Below are positions 1-8,284 of a stretch of DNA of 51,741 nt, one piece after another. Under the pieces are notes generated by a model, which was not told where the DNA came from, searched no databases, and saw nothing but the letters and a program-made list of their open reading frames with translations. This DNA comes from Arthrobacter sp. SO3 (GTDB taxonomy: Bacteria; Actinomycetota; Actinomycetes; Actinomycetales; Micrococcaceae), in assembly GCF_020532825.1 (NCBI RefSeq), contig NZ_MQTS01000058.1, forward strand, positions 13,019 through 64,759, written 5' to 3'. The stretch's first letter is position 1, and every line of letters begins with the position of its first letter. The position numbers and the translations under genes were made by a program.

Positions 1-963
1 CGCGTCCGGCGGCTGGAGGAAAAGTGCGTCGAGCTGTATAGCGCCGCCAAGATCCGCGGCTTCCTGCACGTCTACATCGGTGAGGAAGCGGTGGCGGCCG
101 GCGTCCTGGAAACCCTCGCTCCGGAGGACGCCGTCCTGGCCACCTACCGGGAACACGGCCACGCCCTGCTCCGCGGGGTTGCCGCCGGGGCGATCCTGGC
201 CGAAATGTACGGCCACGTCGAGGGCTGCTGCCGGGGCCGGGGCGGTTCCATGCATCTGTTCGACGCCGCCACCCGCTTCTACGGGGGCAACGCGATCGTT
301 GCCGGTGGCCTGCCGCTCGCCGTCGGCATGGCTCTCGCGGACAAGATGTCCGGCCGCTCCCGCGTCACCGTGTGCTTCTTCGGCGAGGGCGCCGTCGCGG
401 AGGGTGAATTCCACGAGAGCCTCAATCTCGCCGCACTCTGGCAGCTGCCCGTGCTGTTCTGCTGCGAAAACAACCTTTACGCCATGGGGACCGCGCTGGG
501 CCGCTCGGAATCCCAGACGGACATCGCACTCAAGGCCGCGAGTTACGAGATCGCGGCGTGGGCCGTGGACGGCATGGACGTCGTCGCAGTCGAAGACGCC
601 GCCCGCCATGCCGTCGAGGCAGTCCGTGCCGGCGGCGGACCGCATTTCCTGGAGCTGCGCACCTACCGTTTCCGGGCCCATTCGATGTTCGACCCGGAAC
701 GGTACCGTGACAAAGCCGAAGTCGCCCGCTGGCTCGAGCGTGACCCCATCAACCTGCTGCGCGCCGCGATGGAGGCCGCCGGCCAGCTCACCGCCCAGGA
801 GTGGGAACAACTGCAGTCCGACGCCGACGCCGAGGTAGCCGCCGCCGTCGACTTCGCCGAGGCCGGGACGCCCGAACCGCTGGAGGACCTCACCCGTTTC
901 GTCTACAGCGAGCGCGCCGGGAACACCGGAACAGGCGCTGGGAGCGGGCGGAGCGGGCCATGA
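1..963 (+). CDS. 2-oxoacid (pyruvate/acetoin-type) dehydrogenase E1 component, alpha subunit, 5' partial
   Basis: Thiamine-diphosphate-dependent decarboxylase subunit that, with the beta subunit, decarboxylates a 2-oxo acid and reductively acylates the lipoyl group of E2. The frame is open from base 1, so the N-terminus lies outside the window. Readable motifs include HVYIGEEA, the TPP-binding stretch [12 protein letters not shown] (GEG in place of the usual GDG) followed by the distal CENNLYAMG, and the RFRAHSMFD phosphorylation-loop-like segment. The stop overlaps the next start (ATGA at 960-963), so the two subunits are translationally coupled. The substrate cannot be read from sequence: pyruvate, acetoin and branched-chain variants share these motifs. 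Confidence 0.9.
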   Translation, partial: RVRRLEEKCVELYSAAKIRGFLHVYIGEEAVAAGVLETLAPEDAVLATYREHGHALLRGVAAGAILAEMYGHVEGCCRGRGGSMHLFDAATRFYGGNAIVAGGLPLAVGMALADKMSGRSRVTVCFFGEGAVAEGEFHESLNLAALWQLPVLFCCENNLYAMGTALGRSESQTDIALKAASYEIAAWAVDGMDVVAVEDAARHAVEAVRAGGGPHFLELRTYRFRAHSMFDPERYRDKAEVARWLERDPINLLRAAMEAAGQLTAQEWEQLQSDADAEVAAAVDFAEAGTPEPLEDLTRFVYSERAGNTGTGAGSGRSGP

Positions 964-1940
964 AATCCAGCTACCGCGAGGCGCTCCGTGCCGGGATCCG
1001 CGACGCCATGCTCCGCGACGAACGGGTCTTCCTGATGGGCGAGGATGTGGGCTCCTACGGCGGGTCCTTCGCTGTGAGCCTGGGGCTGCTGGAGGAGTTC
1101 GGCCCGGAACGCATCCGCGACACTCCACTCTCGGAGTCCGGTTTCGTGGGTGCCGGAATCGGTGCGGCCCTGGCCGGAATGCGCCCCATCGTGGAGATCA
1201 TGACCGTCAATTTCAGCCTGCTGGCCCTGGACCAGATCGTAAACAACGCGGCGAGCCTGCTGCACATGTCCGGCGGACAATTCAATGTCCCGATCGTGAT
1301 CCGGATGACCACGGGCGCCGGGCGCCAGCTCGGCGCACAGCACTCGCACAGCCTGGAGGGATGGTTCGCCCACATCCCCGGCCTGCGCATCCTCGCCCCC
1401 GCCACGCTGGCCGACGCCCGCGGCATGCTGTGGACGGCGCTGGAGGATCCGGATCCGGTGCTGATCTTCGAACACGGCTCGCTCTACAACGTGACCGGGG
1501 AGCTCGACGACGATGCCGGCCCGGTGGACATTGACACCGCCGCGATCCGGCGGACCGGAGCCGACATCACCCTGATCACCTACGGCGGAACGCTTCCCGC
1601 CGTGCTCGACGCCGCGGAGCAGCTCGCGGCCGAGGGCATCGACGCCGAGGTGCTGGACCTGCGCACCCTCCGTCCCCTCGACGAGGCCGCCATCCTCGCC
1701 TCCGTCCGCAGGACCCACCGCGCCGTCGTCGTGGACGAAGGGTGGCGCAGCGGAAGCATCTCCGCCGAAATCAGCGCCCGGATCACCGAGAACGCGTTCT
1801 ATGACCTGGATGCCCCGGTGGGCCGGGTCTGCAGCGCCGAAGTGCCGATCCCCTACGCCAAGCACCTGGAACTCGCGGCGCTGCCATCGGTGGACCGGAT
1901 CATCGCGGCGGCCAGGCAGGCGGTCAGCGCCGGTGGGTGA
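960..1940 (+). CDS. 2-oxoacid dehydrogenase E1 component, beta subunit
   Basis: Beta subunit of the E1 heterotetramer (326 aa, normal length). It carries the transketolase pyrimidine-binding fold with [10 protein letters not shown] near residue 22, the [19 protein letters not shown] stretch, and the [17 protein letters not shown] motif typical of acetoin/pyruvate E1 beta, followed by the C-terminal transketolase domain. The start at 960 is chosen because it gives the conserved [13 protein letters not shown] beginning and overlaps the alpha-subunit stop by four bases. A longer in-frame start at 801 would add an arginine-rich tail lying wholly inside the alpha gene and is rejected. The end overlaps the E2 gene by 8 bases. 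Confidence 0.92.
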   Translation: MKSSYREALRAGIRDAMLRDERVFLMGEDVGSYGGSFAVSLGLLEEFGPERIRDTPLSESGFVGAGIGAALAGMRPIVEIMTVNFSLLALDQIVNNAASLLHMSGGQFNVPIVIRMTTGAGRQLGAQHSHSLEGWFAHIPGLRILAPATLADARGMLWTALEDPDPVLIFEHGSLYNVTGELDDDAGPVDIDTAAIRRTGADITLITYGGTLPAVLDAAEQLAAEGIDAEVLDLRTLRPLDEAAILASVRRTHRAVVVDEGWRSGSISAEISARITENAFYDLDAPVGRVCSAEVPIPYAKHLELAALPSVDRIIAAARQAVSAGG

Positions 1941-3393
1941 CTTCCTGATGCCCTCCCTCGGGGCGGACATGGAACACGGAAAGATCGTCGAATGGCTGGT
2001 CAAGCCCGGCGACTACGTCCACCGCGGCGACCTCGTGGCGGTGGTGGATACGGACAAGACCGTCATGGACGTGGAGTCCTTCCAGGAGGGCGTGGTCGCC
2101 GAACTGCTTGTGGACGTCGGCGAAACGGTGCCGATCGGGACCCCGCTGGCCCGGATCACCCAGACCCCGGCCGAGGTCGGCGCTCCGCGCCATGAGGCGC
2201 CGGCGCCCCCGCTCCCCAAGGCCGGGACGGCAGGGGCCACCACGACGGGTCCCGCCGCGGCGGCCGCCGCCAAGGAGGCCCCACCAATCGCCCCTCCGGT
2301 GCGGCACCTGGCACACCGGCTGGGCGTCGATACCGCCAGGATCCACGGCACCGGCAAGGGCGGCGCCATCACACGCGCAGATGTGGAGCATGCCGTGGCC
2401 GCCACCCCGTCCGCCGGACGGGTGCGCTCCTCCCCCCGGGCGCGGAGGCTCGCCGCCGAGCTCGGCGTCGATCTTTCCGCTGTCAGCGGCACCGGCCCGG
2501 AGGGCGCCGTCACCGTGGCGGACGTGCAGCACGCCGCGGCCGCACGCCCCCCGGAAGCTGCGGTGCCCGTCGCCGGCGTCCCGGCGGAAGAAACCGCTCC
2601 GGAGGCCGGTGCCGAGCGGACGGCGCCGGCAGAACCGGCGGCCCGGCGGGAAGCACCGGCGCCCCTGAGGGAAGAAACGGCTCCGGCGGTTCCGGCCGCG
2701 GGGAAGACCGCGGAAGCAAGAGAGCGCGTCGCCAGCCTGCGCCGCGCCATCGGCACCCTGATGTCACGCTCGAAAAAGACCATCCCGCACTACTACCTCA
2801 GCACCACGCTGGACCTGCGTGCCGCCGTCGACTGGATGCAGTCCGTCAATGCGCAGCGGCCGGTGGCCTCCCGGCTGGTGCCTTCCGCACTCCTGCTCAA
2901 GGCCGCGGCGCTTGCAGCCAAGGAAGTGCCGGAGGTCAACGGCTTTTACGACGACGACGGCGGCTTCCGGCCCAGCGCGTCAGTCCACCTCGGCGTCGCC
3001 GTCGCCCTGCGCCAGGGCGGCCTCGTGGCCCCCGCCATCCATGACGCGGACACCCTGGCCGTGGACGTGCTGATGGAGCAGCTCCGTGACCTCGTCAGCC
3101 GTGCCCGGGCCGGGCGGCTGCAGCGCGCCGAAATGGCGGACCCCACCATCACAGTGACCAATCTCGGAGACCTGGGCGTGGAGAGTGTCTTTGGCGTCAT
3201 CTATCCCCCGCAGGTCGCGATGGTCGGCTTCGGCCGGGTGATGGAACAGCCGTGGGCGCAGAACGGGATGCTGGGCGTCCGTCCCGCCGTGATCGCCACC
3301 CTCTCCGCAGACCACCGGGTCAGCGACGGGCTGCGCGGCGGCCGCTACCTGACCCGGATCGACGAGTTGCTGCAGAAGCCGGAAGAACTGTGA
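1933..3393 (+). CDS. Dihydrolipoamide acyltransferase (E2) with one lipoyl domain and two peripheral-subunit-binding domains
   Basis: Core enzyme that passes the acyl group from E1 to CoA. From a GTG start (486 aa) the order is: lipoyl domain (about 1-80, lipoyl Lys42 in [10 protein letters not shown]), Ala/Pro-rich linker, E1/E3-binding domain at about 120-157 ([20 protein letters not shown]), a second such domain at about 166-203 ([21 protein letters not shown]), another linker, and the acyltransferase domain (about 263-486) with the catalytic DHRVSDG (His461). The GTG at 1933 gives the family beginning [12 protein letters not shown] and overlaps E1 beta by 8 bases. Two tandem binding domains are less usual than one. 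No E3 (lipoamide dehydrogenase) gene is in the window. Confidence 0.92.
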   Translation: MGDFLMPSLGADMEHGKIVEWLVKPGDYVHRGDLVAVVDTDKTVMDVESFQEGVVAELLVDVGETVPIGTPLARITQTPAEVGAPRHEAPAPPLPKAGTAGATTTGPAAAAAAKEAPPIAPPVRHLAHRLGVDTARIHGTGKGGAITRADVEHAVAATPSAGRVRSSPRARRLAAELGVDLSAVSGTGPEGAVTVADVQHAAAARPPEAAVPVAGVPAEETAPEAGAERTAPAEPAARREAPAPLREETAPAVPAAGKTAEARERVASLRRAIGTLMSRSKKTIPHYYLSTTLDLRAAVDWMQSVNAQRPVASRLVPSALLLKAAALAAKEVPEVNGFYDDDGGFRPSASVHLGVAVALRQGGLVAPAIHDADTLAVDVLMEQLRDLVSRARAGRLQRAEMADPTITVTNLGDLGVESVFGVIYPPQVAMVGFGRVMEQPWAQNGMLGVRPAVIATLSADHRVSDGLRGGRYLTRIDELLQKPEEL

Positions 3394-3434
3394 ACCGGGT
3401 GGGAACGTGATGGGAACGTGAAACGGGAAGAACC

Positions 3435-3677
3435 ATGAACGAACAGGATGCGCGGGCGGCCGTGGAGGCTGCGATCGGCAAGGTGGCACCGGACGTGGAC
3501 CTGGCCGAGGTGGACGAGGACGCCCGGCTGCGGCAGGACCTCGAACTCGATTCGCTGGATTTCCTCCGGCTGGTCGAAACGATCGACATGGCCACCGGCG
3601 TCGACATCCCGGAGCGGGACTACCCCGCGGTGGCCACGGTGAAAGGGCTGATCAGCTACCTGGCAGCCCACGGCTGA
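3435..3677 (+). CDS. Acyl carrier protein, stand-alone, in the E1/E2 gene set
   Basis: An 80-aa acidic protein of the phosphopantetheine-binding family. The carrier serine is Ser40 in the motif LELDSLDFLRLVE; helix II then runs into MATGVDIPERDYPAVATV, as in type II ACPs. It follows E2 by 41 bases on the same strand, with GGGAAGA as ribosome-binding site, and is the last gene before a convergent monooxygenase, so it is probably co-transcribed with the dehydrogenase genes. There are no fatty-acid or polyketide synthase genes nearby, so its partner is presumably the E2 product: transfer of an acyl group from lipoyl or CoA to a carrier protein is the inference. It could instead be an unrelated hitchhiker. 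Confidence 0.88.
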   Translation: MNEQDARAAVEAAIGKVAPDVDLAEVDEDARLRQDLELDSLDFLRLVETIDMATGVDIPERDYPAVATVKGLISYLAAHG

Positions 3678-3762
3678 GCACACGGTGCCCGGCCGCCCGA
3701 CGGAGAGCGTGCGGCGCCGCAGCTGTGCGCGGGGAGGCTGGCTGTGCGCGGGTGCGCCCGGC

Positions 3763-5010
3763 CTATGAGCGCTGCGGGGCCCGCCGCGCGAAGGCGGGCG
3801 CGTGCTCCGGCCGCGGCCCGAACGCGATGAAGCGCGGCATCACCCTGCCGATGGCCGGGATGCGCCGGCCCAGGAACAGCAGGACTGCGGGCGCCCCGGA
3901 CCGCTGCCCGGTCATGATCGGCCTGAACACCAGGCGGTGCATGATCCGCTGCACGGTCTGGACGATCACCGTGGGCCTCTGCCGCCTTCGTTGGACCTTG
4001 GCCAGTTCGGTGCGTGGCACCCGTCCGCGGAGCAGAGCCGGGGCCAGGACATCCGCGGCGGCCACGGCATCCTGGATGGCGAGGTTGATCCCGACACCGC
4101 CGGCAGGGGACATGGCGTGCGCGGCATCGCCGATGCAGAGCAACCCGTTGATGTGCCATTGGCGGAGCCGGTCCAGCCGCACGTCCAGCCAGTGCAGCTC
4201 CTCCAGCGAAGCGATGGCGTCCACCCGGTCGGCGAGGTCCGGGCGGAGCGCCGCGATCCGGCGCCGGAAGCCCTCGACGCCCTCGGCCCGGATCCGTGCG
4301 TCCGTGCCCTTCGGTGCGAGGTACCCCATCTGGTAATAGTCGGTGCGGTTGAGTGCCACCAGGGCCTCACCCCGGCCGAACGCGGGAACGATTCCCGCCA
4401 CGGCGCCCGGCTCGGAGGCGTGGCGCGGCAGGCGGAACCACCAGGCGTCGAACGGCACCGGGTAGTCCTTCGGGGCCAGCCCGGCCGCGGCGCGCAGGGT
4501 GGAATGCCGGCCGTCCGTCGCAACCACGAGATCCGCCCGGAGCTCGCCGTCGGCACCCGCCGCGGTCCGGTAGCGGACGCCGGTCACCCGGCCGCCGTTG
4601 CGGACCAGAGCGGTGGCCGCATGATTCATCCGCAGGGTAAATGACGGTTCCCCGGCGGCGGCGTCGGCAAGGAAGTTCAGGAAGTCCCATTGCGGCATCA
4701 TGGCAACGTAGTTGTAGGGCGGCGGCAGCGAATCGAAGTTGCCCACCGTCACCGGCGGCCCGCCCGGCACCGGGAAGGCGACGTTGCTGAGCCGGCTTTG
4801 CGGCAGCCGGCGGAATTCCCCACCGAGGCCCAGCTCATCGATCAGCCGGATGGTCGAGGCGTGGACGGTGTCGCCGCGGAAGTCCCGGAAAAAGTCGGCG
4901 TGCTTCTCCAGCACCGTCACGTCCACCCCTGCCCGGGCCAGCAGCAGTCCCAGCATCATCCCGGCCGGCCCGCCGCCGACCACCACGCATCCGGTCTTCT
5001 CCATGGCCAT
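3763..5010 (-). CDS. FAD-dependent monooxygenase (PHBH/UbiH-like fold)
   Basis: A 415-aa flavoprotein oxidoreductase. The N-terminal dinucleotide fold has VVGGGPAGMMLGLLLARAG (residues 10-28) ending in VTVLEK; the second FAD/NADH motif is VVATDGRHSTLR at about 163-174; the ribityl-binding motif is CIGDAAHAMSPAGGVGIN near residue 290. This order is that of aromatic-ring hydroxylases using NAD(P)H and O2. The substrate is not identifiable. The gene converges on the ACP gene with 85 bases between; that spacer has two copies of the 10-base word TGTGCGCGGG but no clear terminator. Two ATGs two codons apart (5010, 5004) are both possible starts. Confidence 0.85.
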   Translation of the reverse strand: MAMEKTGCVVVGGGPAGMMLGLLLARAGVDVTVLEKHADFFRDFRGDTVHASTIRLIDELGLGGEFRRLPQSRLSNVAFPVPGGPPVTVGNFDSLPPPYNYVAMMPQWDFLNFLADAAAGEPSFTLRMNHAATALVRNGGRVTGVRYRTAAGADGELRADLVVATDGRHSTLRAAAGLAPKDYPVPFDAWWFRLPRHASEPGAVAGIVPAFGRGEALVALNRTDYYQMGYLAPKGTDARIRAEGVEGFRRRIAALRPDLADRVDAIASLEELHWLDVRLDRLRQWHINGLLCIGDAAHAMSPAGGVGINLAIQDAVAAADVLAPALLRGRVPRTELAKVQRRRQRPTVIVQTVQRIMHRLVFRPIMTGQRSGAPAVLLFLGRRIPAIGRVMPRFIAFGPRPEHAPAFARRAPQRS

Positions 5011-5079
5011 ACGCTACGCCTGCCCGGGGTGCCGCGGGAGAGGATTTCGCGGCGGATTCAGGCCCGCGCGGCGCAGAAG

Positions 5080-5112
5080 ACCCGACGCTACGGGAATTCC
5101 GCAGCGTCGGGT
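5080..5112. repeat. Hairpin with GGAATTC core
   Basis: The arms ACCCGACGCT (5080-5089) and AGCGTCGGGT (5103-5112) pair perfectly, and after one mismatch CGG pairs with CCG around a GAATT centre. GTTTTG follows on the + side. It lies downstream of nothing on the + strand, so it is either a relic terminator of the decayed gene to its right or a dispersed palindrome. A second hairpin with nearly the same core lies at 31399-31439. Confidence 0.6.
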
Positions 5113-5144
5113 GTTTTGCGCAGCGTCCGTCAGGAACCGCCGCG

Positions 5145-5227
5145 TCAGAGCCTGGTATCGAAGGAATCGCAGAACACGTTTTCGTTGAACGTGCCCTGGA
5201 ACTCCGACTTGCCCTGGATCTGGCGCC
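5145..5227 (-). pseudogene. C-terminal remnant of an unidentified gene
   Basis: On the minus strand this stretch reads as about 27 residues with the host's codon bias, ending SEFQGTFNENVFCDSFDTRL and a TGA stop at 5145-5147. Nothing upstream in this frame continues it. I do not recognise the family. It ends within a few bases of where the LacI remnant on the other strand begins, which suggests that both lost their 5' parts in one event. It could be chance coding-like sequence. Confidence 0.3.
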
Positions 5228-5230
5228 GAC

Positions 5231-5407
5231 TTCTGCAACCCCCCGCTGACCACCATGGCATCCCCGATCGAGCAGGCAGGCCGGGTGGCCGTGTCCATGC
5301 TGCTGGCCCAGCTGAACCCGTTGGCCGGCGGGGGCGCCCGCAGCCGGTCCGTGATGCCCACGCATCTCACCGTCCGCGGCTCCACCGGGCCGGCCCCACT
5401 GGTGTAA
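5231..5407 (+). pseudogene. C-terminal remnant of a LacI-family regulator
   Basis: The + frame from 5231 reads PPLTTMASPIEQAGRVAV, continues into a Leu/Ala-rich helix, and ends VMPTHLTVRGSTGPAPLV with a TAA at 5405-5407. This is the diagnostic last ~55 residues of LacI/GalR effector domains (PLTT..QP...G..A...L, then LP..L..RGST). No start codon context, DNA-binding or core domain precedes it. A run of six C at about 5239-5244 may hide a one-base frameshift, since the neighbouring frame reads LDLAPTSAT just upstream. It is not expected to be functional. The rest of 5408-5610 holds an inverted repeat (AATACCC/GGGTATT, 5526-5546) and nothing else I can support. Confidence 0.65.
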
Positions 5408-5612
5408 CGGCGGGCCGATTCCGCGGCGGCTTCGGGCGTGCGGCGCCTCGGGCGGCGGCTCCGGCTGAACCCGTGCGTGCGAGCGGCTTTGGCGCACGCC
5501 GCGGTTCCAGGCGCACGCCGCGCCAAATACCCTGCGCGCGGGTATTCGCGCAGCGAGAGGCATTCCTGCGCCGCGCGGGCCGAGATCCGCAGCGTCAGGC
5601 CGTCAGACACAG

Positions 5613-5642
5613 TTGAGCCCGGTTGACACTGCTGACTAGGCT
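5613..5642 (+). promoter_or_regulatory. nadE promoter, leaderless type
   Basis: TTGAGC (5613-5618), an 18-base spacer and TAGGCT (5637-5642). The predicted transcription start coincides with the ATG at 5650, and no Shine-Dalgarno sequence stands before it. Confidence 0.6.
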
Positions 5643-5649
5643 GTGAAGC

Positions 5650-6471
5650 ATGCGCGAACTCCAGGCGAAAATCATTGAAGAAATGGGCGTGCAGCCCCGG
5701 ATCGAGCCCGCCGGGGAGGTGCGCAAACGCGTCACATTCCTCAAGGACTACCTCAAGGCGACCCACACCAAGGGTTTCGTCCTGGGGATTTCCGGCGGGC
5801 TGGACTCCTCCCTCGCGGGTCGGCTTGCCCAGCTTGCCGTCGAAGAGCTGGCAGCCGACGGTGTGGACGCAAACTTCGTCGCCGTCCGGCTGCCCTACGG
5901 CGTGCAGCACGACGAGGACGACGCCCAGGCCGCCCTGGACTTCATCCGGGCCAAGACCGAGTGGACGTTCAACATCTCCGCCGCAGTGGACGGCTTCGAG
6001 GACGAATTCGAGAAGACCGTCGGCAACGGGATCTCCGACTTCCACAAAGGCAACACCAAGGCCCGCACCCGCATGATCGCCCAGTACGCCCTCGCCGGCG
6101 AGCACAACTACCTCGTCATCGGAACGGACCACGGCGCGGAATCAGTCACCGGATTCTTCACCAAGTACGGCGACGGCGGGGCCGACATCCTTCCGCTGTT
6201 CGGACTCGACAAGCGCCAGAACCGTGCCCTGCTCGCCGAACTCGGCGCCCCGGCCCGGATCTGGGAAAAAGTCCCCACGGCCGACCTCCTCGACGGCCAG
6301 CCCGGCCGCACCGACGAGGACGAACTGGGCCTGAGCTACGACACAATCGATGACTACCTCGAAGGCCACGACATCCCCGTGGCCGCAGCCGAGCTGATCG
6401 AACAGAAATACCTCCGCACCCGGCACAAGCGCACCGTCCCCGTCACCATCTTCGACACCTGGTGGAAGTAG
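5650..6471 (+). CDS. nadE: Ammonia-dependent NAD+ synthetase
   Basis: Last step of NAD biosynthesis: ATP-dependent amidation of deamido-NAD with ammonia, in the cytoplasm. The 273-aa length matches the single-domain bacterial NadE; there is no N-terminal glutaminase domain, so free NH3 is the donor. The PP-loop SGGLDSS is at residues 48-54. Further family stretches are [47 protein letters not shown] and the C-terminal [10 protein letters not shown]. The gene stands alone, with its own leaderless promoter and a convergent iclR behind it. Confidence 0.96.
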   Translation: MRELQAKIIEEMGVQPRIEPAGEVRKRVTFLKDYLKATHTKGFVLGISGGLDSSLAGRLAQLAVEELAADGVDANFVAVRLPYGVQHDEDDAQAALDFIRAKTEWTFNISAAVDGFEDEFEKTVGNGISDFHKGNTKARTRMIAQYALAGEHNYLVIGTDHGAESVTGFFTKYGDGGADILPLFGLDKRQNRALLAELGAPARIWEKVPTADLLDGQPGRTDEDELGLSYDTIDDYLEGHDIPVAAAELIEQKYLRTRHKRTVPVTIFDTWWK

Positions 6472-6509
6472 CCGGCGCCAGGCTGCCCGCCGCCCGCGAA
6501 GCGGCGCCC

Positions 6510-6537
6510 GCTAAACGGCGCCCGCTAAACGGCGCCA
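6510..6537. repeat. 14-base tandem duplication over the iclR stop codon
   Basis: CGCTAAACGGCGCC occurs twice without a gap (6510-6523, 6524-6537). Each copy contains CTA, the stop codon of the minus-strand iclR gene, so the true stop (6525-6527) is followed by a second one in the duplicate. It lies in the 53-base spacer between convergent nadE and iclR. Confidence 0.85.
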
Positions 6538-7310
6538 GCAGTTCCCTGCAGCAGGGTGGAGATCCGGTGGGCCTCTTCCATCAGGAGGCGGCCCAGCAGC
6601 TCCTGCCGTTCCCCCTTGAAGCGCGGCTCAATTCCGGTCAGCGACAACGCCCAGGCGGGCCGGCCGCGTTGGTCAAAGACCGCCGCGCCCATCCCCCAGC
6701 TGCCCTCCAGAACCAGCCCGGGATTGACCGAGTAGCCCGCCTGCCGCGTCTTCGCCAGGTTCTCCCGGACCAGGGCCTCGGTGTGCGCGGCCGCGAAATC
6801 GCGCGCATGCGCGGCCCAGCCGGCGAGCAGTTCCTCCTGCTCCGCCTCAGGCAGGAACGCCATGATGGCGGTGCCGGCGGACGCGACCCCGAGCGGGAAG
6901 CGGACCCCCTCGTGCAGCACGAAGGACCGCACCGGGAAGCTGCCCTCCTCCCGCAACAGGCACACCGTCTCGGCGCCGCGGCGAATGGAGAAGAAGGCGC
7001 TTTCGCCGGTCTCCTCGGCGAGCCGGCGGAGGCTGGGCCGGGCGATGTCCTCGAGCGGAAAGCGGGCCGAGGCCACGGAGCCCATCAGCAGGATCTCCGG
7101 GCCCAGCACCCAGTTGCCGCTCTGCGGGTCCTGGTCCAGCAGGCCCTCGGAGGCCAGCGAGGAAAGCAGCCGGTGCACGGTGGGACGGGTGAGCCCGGAC
7201 TCCCTGACGAGTTCCACCAGCGGGGAGCCTTCCGGCTTCCGTCCCACAATGCGCAGCAGGGACGCGACGCGGCTGACGACCTGCGCTCCCTGGACCGGTG
7301 TTGAAGTCAT
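6525..7310 (-). CDS. IclR-family transcriptional regulator
   Basis: A 261-aa regulator with the winged helix-turn-helix at about 10-70 (VVSRVASLLRIV ... LTRPTVHRLLSSLASEGLLDQD) and the IclR effector domain behind it (RRLAEETGESAFFSIRRG, GVASAGTAIMAFLPEAE, GYSVNPGLVLEGSWGMGAAVFD). The ATG at 7310 is preferred over the GTG at 7322 because GGAGGG stands just before it. It is divergent from scoAB-thiolase, and the shared 198-base region carries repeats of a TCCAC-N3-GTGGA type site. It therefore probably controls that operon and itself, with an acyl or keto acid as inducer; this is inferred from position only. Confidence 0.9.
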   Translation of the reverse strand: MTSTPVQGAQVVSRVASLLRIVGRKPEGSPLVELVRESGLTRPTVHRLLSSLASEGLLDQDPQSGNWVLGPEILLMGSVASARFPLEDIARPSLRRLAEETGESAFFSIRRGAETVCLLREEGSFPVRSFVLHEGVRFPLGVASAGTAIMAFLPEAEQEELLAGWAAHARDFAAAHTEALVRENLAKTRQAGYSVNPGLVLEGSWGMGAAVFDQRGRPAWALSLTGIEPRFKGERQELLGRLLMEEAHRISTLLQGTAGAV

Positions 7311-7346
7311 ATATCCCTCCACTTTGCGTAAGATCCACCCAAACCA

Positions 7347-7381
7347 TCCATATTGTGGACACTCATCAGCCTACCGTCCAC
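7347..7381. promoter_or_regulatory. Probable IclR operator region, iclR side
   Basis: TCCATATTGTGGA (7347-7359) matches TCCAC-N3-GTGGA with one mismatch. GTGGAC (7355-7360) also pairs with GTCCAC (7376-7381), and that second half-site continues as TCCACACTGTA. It lies 37-71 bases before the iclR start. Confidence 0.5.
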
Positions 7382-7418
7382 ACTGTAAAAACGGCACAGT
7401 TGAGGCCAAAATCATCCA

Positions 7419-7448
7419 TTGACAGCCCGCATTTCGGCACCGTAAGCT
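7419..7448 (+). promoter_or_regulatory. scoAB promoter
   Basis: A perfect TTGACA (7419-7424), an 18-base spacer and TAAGCT (7443-7448). Transcription would begin near 7455, just before the operator at 7467-7479. Confidence 0.65.
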
Positions 7449-7466
7449 CCATCAGCAGAGGAACAG

Positions 7467-7479
7467 TCCACAAAGTGGA
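7467..7479. promoter_or_regulatory. Probable IclR operator, sco side
   Basis: Perfect palindrome TCCAC-AAA-GTGGA placed about 12-24 bases downstream of the predicted transcription start of scoA, a position suited to repression. It is the best copy of the site that also occurs near iclR. Confidence 0.55.
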
Positions 7480-7508
7480 TTGCGTCAAGAGCTCAATGAG
7501 GAGATCCG

Positions 7509-8252
7509 ATGTCAAAGTTGAAATCCGGAGCGGCCGCCGCGCTGCAGGACGTACTGCGGGACGGCATGACGCTCGCCGTCGGGGGCTTTGGCCTCAGCGG
7601 CATCCCGGCTGACCTGATCGAGGCGGTGCGCGATTCCGGCGTCAAAGACCTCACCGTGGTGTCCAACAACATGGGCGTGGATGGCAAGGGCCTCGGCATC
7701 CTGATCGAAGCCGGACAGGTCCGCAAGGTCATCGCCTCCTATGTGGGCGAGAACAAGCTCTTTGCCGAGCAGTACCTGGCCGGCAAGCTGGAGGTGGAGT
7801 TCACCCCGCAGGGCACCCTCGCCGAGCGCCTCCGCGCCGGCGGCGCCGGCATCCCGGCGTTCTACACCAAGACCGGGGTCGGGACCCTTGTCGCCGAAGG
7901 CAAGCCGCTGGCCGAGTTCGACGGCGAGACTTTCGTCCAGGAGCGCGCCATTAAGGCCGACGTCGCCCTGGTGCACGCACACACCGCCGATACCGACGGC
8001 AACCTGATCTACCGTTACACCGCCCAGAACTTCAACCCCGTCGTGGCAACGGCCGGCGCCGTGACGGTGGCCGAAGCCGAAGTGATCGTGGAGCCGGGCC
8101 AGCTGGACCCGCACCACATCGTCACCCCCGGCGTCTTCGTCCAGCGCCTCGTGCAGGCCCGCGCCCGGGTCAAGGACATCGAGCAGCGGACGGTCCGCCC
8201 CCGCGCCGAAGCCACCGAAGCCGCCGCAGAAACCGCACCCGTTCCGGCCTGA
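7509..8252 (+). CDS. scoA: 3-oxoacid CoA-transferase subunit A
   Basis: Alpha subunit of a succinyl-CoA:3-oxoacid (acetoacetate) CoA-transferase. The first ~220 residues follow the ScoA pattern: [79 protein letters not shown]. This resembles ketone-body transferases more than PcaI of the beta-ketoadipate pathway. The last ~25 residues are a low-complexity Ala/Glu tail. AGGAGAT lies before the ATG. It is first of three co-directional genes (scoA, scoB, thiolase) that would convert acetoacetate to acetoacetyl-CoA and then to acetyl-CoA. Confidence 0.92.
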   Translation: MSKLKSGAAAALQDVLRDGMTLAVGGFGLSGIPADLIEAVRDSGVKDLTVVSNNMGVDGKGLGILIEAGQVRKVIASYVGENKLFAEQYLAGKLEVEFTPQGTLAERLRAGGAGIPAFYTKTGVGTLVAEGKPLAEFDGETFVQERAIKADVALVHAHTADTDGNLIYRYTAQNFNPVVATAGAVTVAEAEVIVEPGQLDPHHIVTPGVFVQRLVQARARVKDIEQRTVRPRAEATEAAAETAPVPA

Positions 8253-8284
8253 GCGCCGCCCCTACTTTCTTCAGGAGACACATC

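Noticed and set aside
1..3762. Assignment of the E1/E2 genes specifically to acetoin or branched-chain keto acids
   Set aside because: No acetoin-specific or branched-chain-specific gene is near, and the motifs visible are common to all types.
4690..5616. A 308-codon plus-strand open frame running into the decayed region
   Set aside because: Its first part is antisense to the FAD monooxygenase, and the remainder crosses the LacI remnant in a different frame.
5011..5649. A small RNA or riboswitch in the 639-base gap before nadE
   Set aside because: Only pseudogene tails and two inverted repeats are visible; no conserved RNA architecture could be recognised and the nadE promoter appears leaderless.
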